Assembly (NCBI GenBank): GCA_037127255.1
Contig: JBANSL010000014.1
Coordinates: 870,501-934,500, forward strand
Length of the DNA: 64,000 nt
Origin: Persicaria tinctoria
Lineage: Eukaryota > Streptophyta > Magnoliopsida > Caryophyllales > Polygonaceae
Reading direction: 5' to 3'
The position numbers and the translations under genes were made by a program. The notes below the pieces were generated by a model. The model was not told the origin of the DNA. It ran no database searches and saw nothing but the letters and a program-made list of their open reading frames with translations. Shown here piece after piece: positions 41,080-53,181 of this stretch; position 1 is the stretch's first letter, and each line of letters starts with the position of its first letter.

Positions 41080-43188
41080 GGAACAGTATGAGTGGCTACC
41101 TCATCAACAACCTATATTACAAAATAGGAAAAGCAACGCACATAAGGATCCACTGGTGATAAAACAAATCAAAGAGTAACGCACATAAGAGTGACCTTGC
41201 AAATCGAAGGAATTCAAATAGAAAAAGGAGATAACCAGTAACTAACTGAATGGAACCAGATAGTAAAGATGCTACCTGGGCTTCGTAAGTTGTTTTCGCT
41301 GGAATCAAATCCTCGAAAGCAGAAAGAGATAAACCAAAATAAGAGAATGGGAAAGCCAGCGACAAGGAGCAATACAAAGCGATGAGAATTAAATTTTGTG
41401 GGATGATATCACATGGAACATAATTTATCTTAAAGTATCAAGAACCATTGGGTGAGTGACAACAAGAATTCATATACTTCAATCAACCACAACAAAATAG
41501 GTGTTCCGGGAAAGTGGAAGCTAAATAAAAAACAGCAAGCTAAAAATCTTTAGAAATTCCTAGCCTTTTAATCTCAGATTTTGGGGCTGCTTTTATGATT
41601 ACAATGGTGCAACTTGGTCGCTTCAGAAGGATGCTATAGTGGTTTTCTGTCGGGGCTGTTTTTATTCCTCGTTATTTTTAAACTCTGCCCAAGCTTCGGT
41701 TACATTCCTGAAGATTTGCCTGCTGCTTCAGGGGTTGTTTTGGGGGTGAAGAATGGTTTTGTTGTTGTGTACTGACATTATTAACTGATTTTTTTTGCTC
41801 TTTGGTTCATAGGAGGTTCTCCTTTAGATGTAACATCATCTTTATTTCAGCAGTTTTAAGACAGTTTTCCTACCACCTATATCCAAGTTGACACAATGAT
41901 TATAGCTGAGGCTTGCATGGTAATTTTTTTTTATTATTACAGGCTATCCATTCCGAGCCTAAGAATCTATTTTCAAGAAAGCATTTTAATAAGAAATAAT
42001 AATAAGTAAGAGACAATTTATGAGTAAACAACCAATGGACAGGAATCCAGAAGGCACGAAAACCTTAAATTTATTGGCCAAAAACAAAATGTAGGTCAAA
42101 CACCTCTCAAATGAAGGCCAAAATTTGACAGAATTAGTTGCAGGGAATAGATCAAATGTATCTGTAGCAAATACTGGAAAAAATTGAGCTTATACTTGGA
42201 TTAGAAATCGCCATTACTGGTGTCTATCATCTATTTGTCACCTCATCTGAATCAACAGGAATTTTTGTTTTGGCTTATGATTGAGAAAGGGTTGGTTCAT
42301 ACTTTGCCTACTTTGCTTGAACTATGCCTTATTTTCAATATGAGTTGTATAGAACATAACTACACAAGTGCTGACCTTCACATTAGTAAACTCTTTATCT
42401 GACCAGGCATAAAAACTCACATATCCTAAAACACCAATTACCATGCTTGAAACACAGTGACACCTCCTGCAAGATAAAAGCAGAAATGTTTAGAAATCAA
42501 GCGGCTAAAACTCTTAAAAAATGAAAATGCATTCTGCAAGCACTTGAAATAAGAAAATGAGAGAGGACAATTAATGGTGATTGTGTGGTTGGAGACAACA
42601 TTAAATTGAAGTTATGTGCTACAAGCTGTCTAACAGCATGAAAATTCATGAATAATGTAAGATCGAGGTTATATTACATTTTAAATAAGAATATATTGGG
42701 AACATGAAAGATGAAAGCCATTCATGAGAAGCACACAAAGAGTAGCACAAAGCCAGCAAGAAACCAGGGGTTGTGCAGAGATGAAAGAGAAGAAGAGAAA
42801 GGGAAAAGGAACCTTGCACAGGTACACTGTCAAAGGAAGCACAAGAAAAGCATGGGGCACTGAAAAATCTAATTGAAATTGAAAGATATGCGCGACATAT
42901 ATAAAGAAAGCTCAGGTTTAGATTCAATACAAACATCATTATTACAAATATTTTAAGAAATAATAATAATTAAGAGACAATAGTGACCAGTTCTTAAGTT
43001 TGAATTGCCAATTTCATAAAGATAAACAAAATGGAAATTTTATTAATTTAAAGAAGTTGAACAAGTGCCAAAAGGGTTCACCTCTGCTAAATTACAGGAA
43101 AAGGTGAACAAGTGCCAATCTATTCCACAAGCATAACACGGGAACTAATGCACATGATATGATTATGAGCCAAATATTTGGAATAACT
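41080..43188. other. Helitron interior, no gene recognised
   Basis: Intron-like AT-rich sequence. Hydrophobic short frames on the minus strand (41117-41377 and 42646-42939) lack any family signature; parts may be introns of the metacaspase fragment that lies upstream on the same strand. Confidence 0.35.
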
Positions 43189-43577
43189 TGGATTATAGCA
43201 AGGAGATATGTGACGCCACCACCTTCAAGGTTACTCCCGCTCCAAGTACTTTGAATAGCAGAACGCATGGAAGTTAGCATGTTTTCATAAGTAGCTACCT
43301 GAACATTCTGAAGTACCTGGATAAAACAGTACGTCATGGCACCTGCTGAAGTAACCTTTGATAGAGCCTGTTTACACAAGTTCAGATTTAGGAGAGGTGG
43401 CCTATAATTCATAGTGAGTAAATTCGGTGGCTAAAAGAGCAAGCTCATACACCTAAAACAGTATCAGCGGAAATTTGGTTATCGTCGCAACCACTAAAAG
43501 AGATGACTTCTCCACCGCAAGATCCTTTCCATATACCAGACCGAGGGCGATAATCCTCCCAAACATACTGCCCACTC
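43189..43577 (-). pseudogene. Captured fragment of type I metacaspase gene
   Basis: Two exons on the minus strand. 43577-43453 reads SGQYVWEDYRPRSGIWKG, then CGGEVISFSGCDDNQISADT. From 43367 (after acceptor taaacag) comes ALSKVTSAGAMTYCFIQVLQ, then TYENMLTSMRSAIQSTWSG and GGGVTYLL. The series GEVISFSGCDD.Q.SADT...ALSK.TS.GAMT.CFIQ...TY...L..MR..I is the C-terminal half of plant type I metacaspases (caspase-like Cys proteases that cut after Arg/Lys and control cell death). The catalytic His and Cys exons upstream are not found, and the exon junction no longer keeps frame. Confidence 0.8.
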
Positions 43578-44241
43578 CTGCATCAAGAGACAAAAATGAG
43601 AGTCTAAATAACAGAGATGAAATCAAATTCTTTGCCTGGATTTCTTGAATTGTGGTTGGTCATAATTTTGCAACCTATGACAACAGAAGAACAAATTGAA
43701 CAGGTATAACCATAAAAAATGCCCTGCAATTCAGAATTACATATAAACTATTTTTATTTCCAGCCACTACCATATCAATCCATCAGAGTTTGGATACCTC
43801 TTTAGTGATTATTTTGAAATTCTGTAGAGTTCTATACTCATCAATCATCACCTAATAGACATCCTGCTAGACTTTATTTGCTCAAGATTTTATCTGTGAT
43901 TCGCGGTGAATATTCAAATCACATTGAAGTATTGAACCAAGCAATCAGATTATGTTTACGTATCCCAAATTGATCACATTCTTATATCAAACCCAAATCA
44001 CAACAAACATGAAAAATGCAGAAACTTCGACCTGTTCATTCAGCATATTCATATGGCCACCCTATCTCTTCATATGCCCTTTTTGCCTTTATCCCTTCAC
44101 TTTTATTTTCCCAGTAAATTTCACCCAAGCCCAATATGGAAGTCAAAGTGCAAAAAAATAAAATAAAAAATAAAGTCATATGACAAAGAAATTTAAAATT
44201 AATTCTTTTTATAATGATTTAATATATCATATATGTAATAG

Positions 44242-44278
<37 letters not shown>

Positions 44279-45800
44279 AAAAATGTGTATATGCATTTTA
44301 GACACGAGTTTTAGTTATTGATATATCAAACTTTGTCATGATATCATTATCAGTTGTAAATTGAGTTTATTTTAGAGGATTCGTCACTCCAAAAAACAAA
44401 ATCATCGATCTTTTAGTTACTTGTATATTGTAAAACTTGATTTTTTATGATAAAAAAATATTAAAATATTGATACATGTGTATACAATATAAACAAGGAA
44501 ATTACGTCTTTTATTATTAATTTAAGTCCAAATAAATTAAATGGAATCTAGATGTAGAGCAAGTTGAATCCAATCAAAGTGGATTAAAACAAAAAAAAAA
44601 GTGTGGGTAGGTTAAACTTAAAATCGCGACAGGCCCAACGTAGTGGGCCTAAGCAACCGAAAACAAATTAAACTATTGAAAAAAATAAGATTATTCATGT
44701 GCTTTCAAAGTAGTGGCCTAAGCAACACAAAACAAATCAAATTAAACTATTGAAAAAACATGCAGAATGATGTACTAAACATTCTATGATGTTGTACGAA
44801 CCTGTACCCTGTAAGTGTGCGGAATGTAGATCTTTCCTACAGAAGCAAGGCCCTCACAAGCACAACTGCACAAGACCAAAAAAATTGGAGGTCAGTTTCC
44901 AAAACACGTACAAATACAAATATACAATGAAGGACTCAATCTCTTTTACATACAAATACACATGAAAGGCTCAATCTCTTCCACGAATCTAAGGATAAAA
45001 TATCAATATGAAAAAAGGGGCGAAAAGAGGTTTTTTGGGGATAAACAGCAACTTTGGAATCATTTTAGATGAATTCCCATTTTCTTAATTAGGGTAATAT
45101 GATTAAAATTAGACAAGACCAATCTTCATAATCAAAACTTCCAAGTTGCCTATCCCAAAAGCTCAAAAATAAAGCATTAAAAAGTCAGTTAAAGGTCCTC
45201 AAACTCCTCATCATCCTTGACTCTCATTATCTCATTAAACGGCCTAGACTGAATATTGTTTTATGTGTTTCCTTCTGATAGGCTTTCATAAGTTTACTAC
45301 GGACATTGCCCTCAATGATCTCCTACAGAGTTTCATAGGGAATTTATCTAGAGGAATATGCTCATACCTAATTCCACCTACGAAAACATCTTTACCTTAC
45401 CCAAAGGAGGAGGTGAGATGTTCAAAGTTCAAATCATGGAAACAAACCGAATACCGAAAACCAAGCCTCTAAAATTAAGCACAAACAACTCGAACTACAA
45501 GTCCAACCCACTTAAAAAAAAATTACAAACCCAAATCTCAACAAGAATGAAGAGGGGATGGAAGGTTGAATTAAAGGAAGGGAAGAGAGTACCTAACGGT
45601 GGAGATGGAAGACGGCAAAGTACTGAGTGAAATGAGAAATTTGAAGCTCCATACCAGAAAAGAAAACCCAACTGAAACAAACCAAAAGAATTAAATGTTC
45701 AGAAGAAATCATTTATGAACCTATACCACAGACAAAGCTCTGAGGGTAAAAAGGCCTCCCCAGAATAGGCACAAGGAAGGAATAGAATGAATAGAATGAA
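43578..45800. other. Helitron interior without recognised gene
   Basis: AT-rich intron-like sequence. Short charged frames near 45358-45630 and their antisense have no family signature. Confidence 0.35.
44249..44276. repeat. (TA)n microsatellite
   Basis: About 14 uninterrupted TA repeats in AT-rich DNA. Confidence 0.9.
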
Positions 45801-45839
45801 TAATGATTGTAAGTTTGAATAGAATGAATCATATGAAGC

Positions 45840-46054
45840 AGCTGAAATTGTCTTACTGTATTACTCAGTTTGTCGAAAAAGATTACAGGTTGGTGGATAT
45901 CGTGATTAGGGGTTTCTTGAAATACTGGCCTGTCATTAACTGCCAAACGGAGTTGGAAGCAGTGCTAGAAGTGACAGAGTCTACGGAATTTCAGCGCTGC
46001 ATTATTCCTCTTTTCAGGCAGATAGGTCGTTGTCTGCGCAGCCCCCACTTTCAG
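45840..46054 (+). pseudogene. Captured exon of PP2A B' (B56) regulatory subunit
   Basis: The exon reads [40 protein letters not shown], then [18 protein letters not shown] and SPHFQ, and ends at a donor (tttcag|gttcga). This is a highly conserved part of the B56 HEAT-like repeats, which steer protein phosphatase 2A to substrates. The rest of the subunit is missing. It is on the + strand, opposite to the metacaspase piece. Confidence 0.85.
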
Positions 46055-47270
46055 GTTCGAGAAGTATTGGTTATCTAATCCCCTATGTACTTGTTGCTTT
46101 GGTGATTTTGGTAAACCATCAAGTTCTAAAATTGCATGATTAAGTAAAAATTTCTTCTTGCAACTGATCATGAAGTTTCTTGCTTCCACTATTTTCATTT
46201 AGCTTTTGCCTCTAAACCTGTGGCTAGTTCTGTATCGACCTCCTCATTTTCTCAATTTGGTTAAATCTTATTCTGAATCTACTGTTGGCTGCTTGGTATT
46301 TTTACCTGTAACGTTAGTTATAATAATTTTACACCATTTCTGTTGACATTACTAAATTATATACTTACTAACGTGTCATGTTCTTATCTATTTCAGATGT
46401 GTGTCATTTCTTTCACCTCTTTATATCTTATCATATCATCTTCTTCCAGTTTCAAAATCTTCTTTACCCATATCCAGATTTTCAGCAGTCCACCATCCTT
46501 TCCTTTCAACAAGGTAATCGCCCTTTTAATTTTCTAATTGCTTTAATTTTATTTCTAAAGTTTCTTGATTTAATTTTTAGGTTTAATTTGTAATATGAAC
46601 TAATTGAAATTATGGCTCTCTGTTTTCTACTCCTTTAGTTCTCTAAGAAGTCTATGGTTAACTCTTTGGTTAGTTAAGATTAAGGATATATTTTTAATGA
46701 GCCTTTTCATGATTTATTCCAACTCTCGTGACGAGATAAAATTCAATTGAAAATGGTAATTTTCCAAAGTGTTTGATTATTAAATTTCCACTGTTCAGAA
46801 AGTGACTTATATGTTAAATTTAAAGCTCAAATACTACTTTTTAATGGACAAGTGGTTCCTTAAGAAATATTGATCTTTACTTTGTGATGTCATCACTAAA
46901 CTGATACTGTTAATTTGTTGCATCTCATATAATCTAACTGTTCTTGATGATAGGCAAGGAAGAAACTTTAACTTAAGTTATTTTCATATCATAATATGTA
47001 AACTCTTAATAGCTTCACCTCATAAAAAACAATCTAGGTTTACACTGAGTGCAAGTATATTGTAATTAATTCTTTTGCTCATCAGGTACAATCTAAGGCA
47101 AAATTTTAGTTATTCCAACAAAATAACAAATTAACAATACTCATTTCCATAAGGAAGAAGGAATATAAAACTAAGAAGAATAGAATCAATTCACTCCCAA
47201 GGATACCACCGCTAGAGAAGTAATCATGTAATTAAAAATTGGAAAGCAGAGTAATGAAACAAGAATTATA
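46055..47270. other. Helitron interior, likely intron sequence
   Basis: AT-rich; a possible further exon near 46398-46512 ends at caag|gtaatc but gives no recognisable protein. Confidence 0.35.
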
Positions 47271-47277
47271 ATGATCA

Positions 47278-47452
47278 GTTCATCACTTAGCTTCCACACA
47301 TTCTGCAAGGTCATAAGCCTAAGAGCAATCAACTAACTATAGACAACTCTTGACTATAGAATTTCAGTTCATCACTTAGCTTCCACATTCTGAAAGGTCA
47401 TAAGCCTAAGAGCAATCTACTAACTATAGACAACTCTTGACTATAGAATTTC
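47278..47452. repeat. Tandem duplication, unit about 86 bp
   Basis: Two adjacent copies of (a/g)ttcatcacttagcttccaca...ggtcataagcctaagagcaatc...ctcttgactatagaatttca differ by a few substitutions and short indels. Confidence 0.85.
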
Positions 47453-47887
47453 AATCGATGAGTAAAATGGCCTAATTATCTACCAATTATACAATGACGG
47501 CGTTGGTGATAGATCTAGAAAACCGATGATAAGCAAGAAATTGTCAACCATCCACCAGAAACAAAATTTCCTTGAATAGAACAAAGAAACGCAAAACTCA
47601 AGCGCGAAATCCAACATGCCTGACAACACCTGTATGGCTGTATCTAACACCTCAATGGTATGGGCACTATGGTACTCGGGGACACCTTTTCGATTCAAGC
47701 ATACCATCAAATTAACCCATGATTTAGCACACTTTTCAAACATATTTATTTTCCCCTAGTAAATGAACATGATGTCTCTAATATATTTATTATCCCCTTC
47801 AGAGTTAGAATTTTTTTTTTTTTGCGTGCTTTAATCTCTTATTTCTACTGGCTGAAGCTATCACCTACACACGAGCAATCAAGTCTA

Positions 47888-47960
47888 TACTACTATAAAT
47901 ATTAAATATGAGGGAGGGTATCCTGACCGTTGGTTACTTATATGTGTTTTTTATCTACGG
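47888..47960 (+). mobile_element. Possible Helitron 5' terminus
   Basis: TCTATACTACTATAAATA, then ttatatgtgttttttatctacggcc, matches the proposed 5' end at 52376 (minus strand). The preceding base is g rather than the expected a, and no matching 3' end is seen downstream, so it may be a fragment. Confidence 0.4.
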
Positions 47961-48059
47961 CCTAATAGAAACCAAACGTCATGTATTCGATAATAATTTA
48001 AACATTAGATTATGGAAAAAATAGGCAAGAAATTAGGTGAGTCAACCAAGCCCTAATTC

Positions 48060-49590
48060 TCCATGTCAACAAAATAGACAATATGAAAGCGACGATAACT
48101 CAATCCTCACTTCTTCCTGTATTCCGATCTCAACAGAATTACGAAATTCATCCACAAAAGTCTTGTGATTTCGCAAACTAATGGATTCAAATAGGACATC
48201 GCGGAACTGAGATCTTTGCTCGGGAGGATGGAATAAAAGCAATAAATTTGTGATTGGTTCAAGCATAGGTGAGATTAATCGAAGAACTGACACATAAAGT
48301 GGAGGAGACTTACAAGGAGGTGAATTGAAAGGGACTACGGTGCGTGGGAGCTCAGAGGAAGTAGATCTTCAATGGAGAGATGAGAGATCTCATACAGTCT
48401 ATACAGAGAAGAAGACTTTGCAGTCTCCAGCAGTACCAATCCAGTAATCTAAACTCCGAAGGGCCAAAAATAAATCGATATGAATCAACTGTTTTGATAT
48501 ACGCCGATCTTTTTTCAGAATCCAGAATTTACTAATTACAGTTTGAGATATGACTTGGACAAAAAGCCCCAATTCATATTTCACTCTTCAAATCTGAAGC
48601 CCTAGCCTAACAAAAGCAATTCAATTCATTTATCCAGATCAATTCAAATAATCGCCAAACATTCAGCTCAATTAAAAGACTAACAAAATCAAATCAACAG
48701 TTTCTCAAAATCAATTTAAGTACTGCATAAATTTGGGGGAAAAACTTACAAGAGGGCAAGAGGTTGATCAACCTGGATTTCGGATGGACCGCGGCTACAG
48801 ATGCGGTTGAACCTGGACTTCCTGTAGGAGGAGGGCTGCTCGATGTTTGGATCGCGGTGCGGCTGGCGGAATGCTCACGCCCCTGAAGTCCTGAAAAGGA
48901 GGGGAATTTTAGTGCTGATAACGAGGCGAGTAGGGAAGACTTGAAGGTGGAAGAATACAATAACGAGAAAAGATAAAGGCATACAGGTCGAAGAAGATTA
49001 GAAGAAGATTAGAAGATGCACAAAGGAGAAGCAAGGAAAGAGACGACGAAGAAAGAGAATGAAAAGCATGCGGTGAAGCGGGGGAGAGGAAAGGTTGTAC
49101 AGACTACGGAAGCAAGGAAAAGATGGATGCACCCACAGAAGAAAAAAAATTCAAATGCAAACTATGTAGGGTAAATTAGTCATTTCACAGCAAAAAGGAA
49201 AAACAAAAACGGGACCTTGATGTAGTTAGCACCCAAGGAACCAATGTTAATCAACAACTATAAGCTTTTCTACCAAAAAAAATCAACAACTATAAGCTTG
49301 TGACTTGATCCGCTAGTGCAGGTTTGATTCCTGCTTGCGAGAAAGGAAGATGAAATGATTATCTCATCTGCACGCCCCCTAAAATACCATATTTCTCGAT
49401 CTTTCATTAAGGTACTTACCCTGTGCAATCCCTCAAGAATTGCAGGTTATTCCTTTAGTTAGCATTTCCAAAAAGCAAACAGTGTCAAGTGGTCAACCTG
49501 AAGAAGCATGTTATGGGAAAGAGTACTCAATTATTTGGAAGCCACACATTAACAATAAGGGTAAACTAAACATTTAAAGTTGATTTCTTG
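48060..49590. other. Helitron interior, fragments not identified
   Basis: A minus-strand stretch near 48100-48260 (PPEQRSQFRDVLFESISLRN) and another near 48740-48950 (S/P-rich) look gene-like but are unassigned. Near 49310-49342 a T-arm-like gcaggtttgattcctgc is visible without the rest of a tRNA. Confidence 0.35.
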
Positions 49591-49621
49591 ATGGTATTAG
49601 TTTGTAACCTTTCAAAATTTG

Positions 49622-49690
49622 CTGAAAAGCACCCTCCCGCTATCATAGTTAAATGTGAAAAGCACCCTCCCGCTATCACAGTTAAATGAC
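49622..49690. repeat. Tandem duplication, unit about 34 bp
   Basis: gtgaaaagcaccctcccgct followed by atca(t/c)agttaaat occurs twice in a row. Confidence 0.85.
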
Positions 49691-51590
49691 TTACCAATTT
49701 ATGTATGCAGAAGGCAACATCATGAGCATTAACCTACATGGCACTATTTTAGCAGCTAAACAAAATGCAATTGTCTGTGTATTGTATATTTAGGGTCAGG
49801 GTTTATAAGCCCAGCCTATACACGATTAAGGCTGCTTAACCCCAAGGCGCCAGGTGTAGTGCTTGTCTTGGTGAAGGCACAACGTGCACTGCCTCAGCCC
49901 CAGCTGCTAAAAAAACATATGCAATCGGCTTTTCTGTTTTTGGCTAATCATGACATATTGCATATCTCAGCCGCATTTGGCTAATCATTTTTTTTATTCG
50001 GATAATATTTTTTTGATTTTTTTTAAGAACAACTTTATTTCTTATAAACGCTTTCCTCCCTTCTATTCTTCACGCCTCCAATTCTCCTTTTCTTCACTTG
50101 ACTTCTCTCCCTCCTTTCTCTGCCCTTCTTCCTTCTGGTGAAGTTGTTGTGGTGCTGATTTGTTGCTCTCAGATTGTTCCTTCTAAAAAAGGTAAAATTT
50201 CTTGCTATGTAACAACATTCATAATTGCTCCATGTCTTGAGGCTGAAGAAGAAGAGGATGCAATTGACATTGATGATGTTACTTGGCCCACTCCCTAACC
50301 ATATTCCTTCCCATTCAGCTTGATTTCTTTCTATTCTTTAATCTTCTATGCTTACACTTAAAATTATAACTTTGTGATGCTTTAGACTTGGTTTTTTTTT
50401 TACTTGTTTCCTACCTAAAACTTCGTTTTATTTCATCAAGGATGGGTTATATATCATTAAACTTGAGTTTGAAATGTTTTGAGGTGTTTTATGGAAAAAA
50501 AAAACATCACCATTGCTTTTGAAGCCTGATTAAGCTATAGATATGTGTATTACCTTGCCTCTAGCTTTTGAAAACATTGTTTAGGGTATGAAGTAAAAAG
50601 CAGGACTTCGACAATGAAACCATTATACAAATTACGAAAGAAGAGAAAGATGAAGAAATTGATAAAACCCAAAGACACCCAAAAATAATGATAAAATATA
50701 AATTAGCACAAAGAAGGGAGATAACTTCTAAAGCTCCATAAAGAAGTGGATAACCAGAACTCACAAAGCTTCACTAATAAAGATTTTCACGCCTCAATTC
50801 TGCCACCAAATCACAGCACAATAATTTCCTTGTTGCTTCAAACCTTGGATCACCATCCATGTAATCAAGTGTCCATCAAGCATCATTCATCCTTTATTTC
50901 AGCCACCTTAAATCAAATCCCTAATCTTGTCCTCAATACTATTATAACACGGTTGGATAAGTGCTGGCATCACCAATCATTATTTTCAATGTTTCTTCAA
51001 TTACAAGACATTTCATGAATTTAAAATATGTTAAATGGACAGCACATTGGCTTCCATAGTTCCATGTAGCAAATTGATAGGAATTTTAATAGTGGCATTG
51101 GCATTGAAGGATGGTTACTTGCTGGATCTTATGAAAGCTTACATACTAATTCCTCCTTCGAAATAGAAGGAAACAGATGAACTTTAGAAACTCTGATGAA
51201 AGTATACTACCAAAGTACCAAATCATACCTTTTGAAGGCCATAACCCTGAATTTCAACATCTCAAAACCATCAGGCTTTTAATCGAGCACCTTGTAGGCG
51301 GATATCAAATCTCTAACATCTGACAAACAAAATCGAATATGCCCATCTCTAACCCTAAAATATAAGTTCTGTGACCTAGATACTATCATGATTGATCGAT
51401 CCCAAACCTAGATTCCTTTTAATTTCTAATTCAGGAAAAAAAACAAAGATACTTGAGAAAAATCAAACTATCGTCTGTAGCATGGGAGGAGGACAACGAG
51501 CAGTTTGAGAAAAATAGAAGAGGGTTACCTAGTTTTGAAATAGAGCTGAGGTGGGATAAAAACTGGAGATCAACAGCTGCGCAAGGTTAT
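49691..51590. other. Helitron interior, no gene recognised
   Basis: A pyrimidine-rich leader-like stretch at 50040-50140 and an acidic short frame near 50240-50290 (EAEEEEDAIDIDDV) are seen, but no protein family. Confidence 0.35.
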
Positions 51591-51596
51591 CTGTAG

Positions 51597-52139
51597 CATG
51601 AATTCGAAAACCTTAGCTAGAGAATTCGGGAGTCGAATCTGAAACCCTAGAAATTTAAGATGCACAGGATCGAGAAAAGACCTGTTGAAGGGGATATGGT
51701 GGACCAGAAACTCCCTCCTCTACTCCTCGGATGTGTGGAACACCACGAAGAGCAAGAACCAGCCATGGGAACCTTCTTCCTGAAGAGATGAAGTCCGGCG
51801 AACACAGAGGAGAGACCACGAGGAGAGAGGAGCGATTAGATGAAAATACGAAAAAGGACATTAAAACAGCATGAATTCGAAAACCTTAGCTAGAGAATTC
51901 GGGAGTCGAATCTGAAACCCTAGAAATTTAGGATGCACAGGATCGAGAAAAGACCTGTTGAAGGGGATATGGTGGACCAGAAACTCCCTCCTCTACTCCT
52001 CGGATGAACAGCAAGAACCAGCCATGGAACCTTCTTCCTGAGGAGATGAAGTCCGGCGAACACAGAGGAGAGACCAACAGAGGAGAGACCACGAGGAGTG
52101 AGGAGCGATTAGATGAAAATACGAAAAAGGACATTAAAA
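51597..52139. repeat. Tandem duplication, unit about 270 bp
   Basis: The segment gcatgaattcgaaaacctta...gatgaaaatacgaaaaaggacattaaaac occurs at 51597-51869 and again at 51870-52139. The second copy lacks about 15 bp (gtgtggaacaccacg) but has a short internal duplication of agaggagagacca. On the minus strand both copies give the same short frame (MSFFVFSSNRSSLLVVSPL), probably not a gene. Confidence 0.85.
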
Positions 52140-52376
52140 CAAAAAAATAAACAATTTCAAATTCAATGTTTGAGGGGTAAATAAGAGATTACATAGCTGA
52201 AGAGCTGTGAGCCCTCAGATTTGTCACAAGAACGGGCAGGATGGATTTTGAGAACTGCCGCAATGCCGCACTGAGGACAAAAAAAATGAGAGTGAATTAA
52301 GACCGTAGATAAAAACACATATAATGTATCAAAGGCCAGGATTGCTCTTACCCTTCACCGGTATTATAGTAGTATG

Positions 52377-53150
52377 GATTACTCGCGATTTTATTCATAA
52401 ATTAAAATGTATTTATTTTAATTAAATGATGTAACGACCAATCTCGACCTATGTATTTATTTTAATTATATCATGCTAATATTCATGCTCCATTTTATGA
52501 AAATCATAATAAGGCAAGTCAAAATATTACCTTTCGTTTGAGCAAAACCATTTTGAATTCCAGGAGCTCGTGATATGTATGCTTCAGCTTCTCACTATGA
52601 GAATTCATTTAAAAAAAACTCATGTTTATACTCAAGCGGGCAGAGTAGCAAACATGCCTCTTGAAAGATCCAGCTAGCCTTTAATACTCTTCCAAATAGC
52701 ATTTGAAAAAGCACAATTAGAACAAATTGTTCAAGGGTCTCAAACTCTCTTCAAAATAGCATCTGACAACTTCACCTCTATCAACTCATCAGACGCAGTT
52801 TTCACAGAGAAATAGTTCTTAGAACCCACAAAAGCATCTAGACAGCATCATTCACATTTCCAGCTCAAAAGAGGAGGAGACCACGTGCGAGCTTTCTTTT
52901 TCTCCAAGTAAGAGAAAATGGAGCTCATAAGAACATACATAGAGAAGTCTCTCCCCGTTGAATGGGTAACACCAACAACGAAGGTGGATGACTTCTACGG
53001 GTAGACTTCCAAGCCTGAGTACAACTTAAACCTGCCCAAGCACAACTCCTAGAAAACACCCGGTTGGTTAGGAAAGTTATCTACAAGCGAAAAGTATACT
53101 CAAGAGAACAAATAATCAAAAGTGAAACAAAAATACATGTGTTTTGGTTT
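52377..53150. other. Spacer before RLP-B
   Basis: No RLP first exon, signal-peptide exon or promoter motif comparable to RLP-A is found here, so the 5' half of RLP-B has been lost. Nothing else is recognised. Confidence 0.4.
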
Positions 53151-53181
53151 TTCTGATAGATGGTTTTCATCAATTTCTCAG

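Larger units (their letters stand above)
39967..52376 (-). mobile_element. Large Helitron-like region with captured gene fragments
   Basis: The 3' terminus at 39967 reads, on the minus strand, the hairpin CCGTGCGGAGCACGG, eight bases, CTAG and T. The proposed 5' terminus at 52376 reads TCCATACTACTATAATACC on the minus strand, followed by ttatatgtgtttttatctacggtc. A similar 5' end in + orientation (TCTATACTACTATAAATA, then ttatatgtgttttttatctacggcc) occurs at 47888, so two related elements may be nested here. No Rep/helicase is seen. The interior holds intron-containing pieces of at least three host genes in both orientations, as in gene-capturing Helitrons. Whether one or two elements span the region is unresolved. 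Confidence 0.45.

Noticed and set aside
51655..52134. Two similar minus-strand frames of 68 residues as a duplicated small gene
   Set aside because: They arise from one 270-bp tandem duplication in non-coding Helitron interior; no start context, domain or splice structure supports them.
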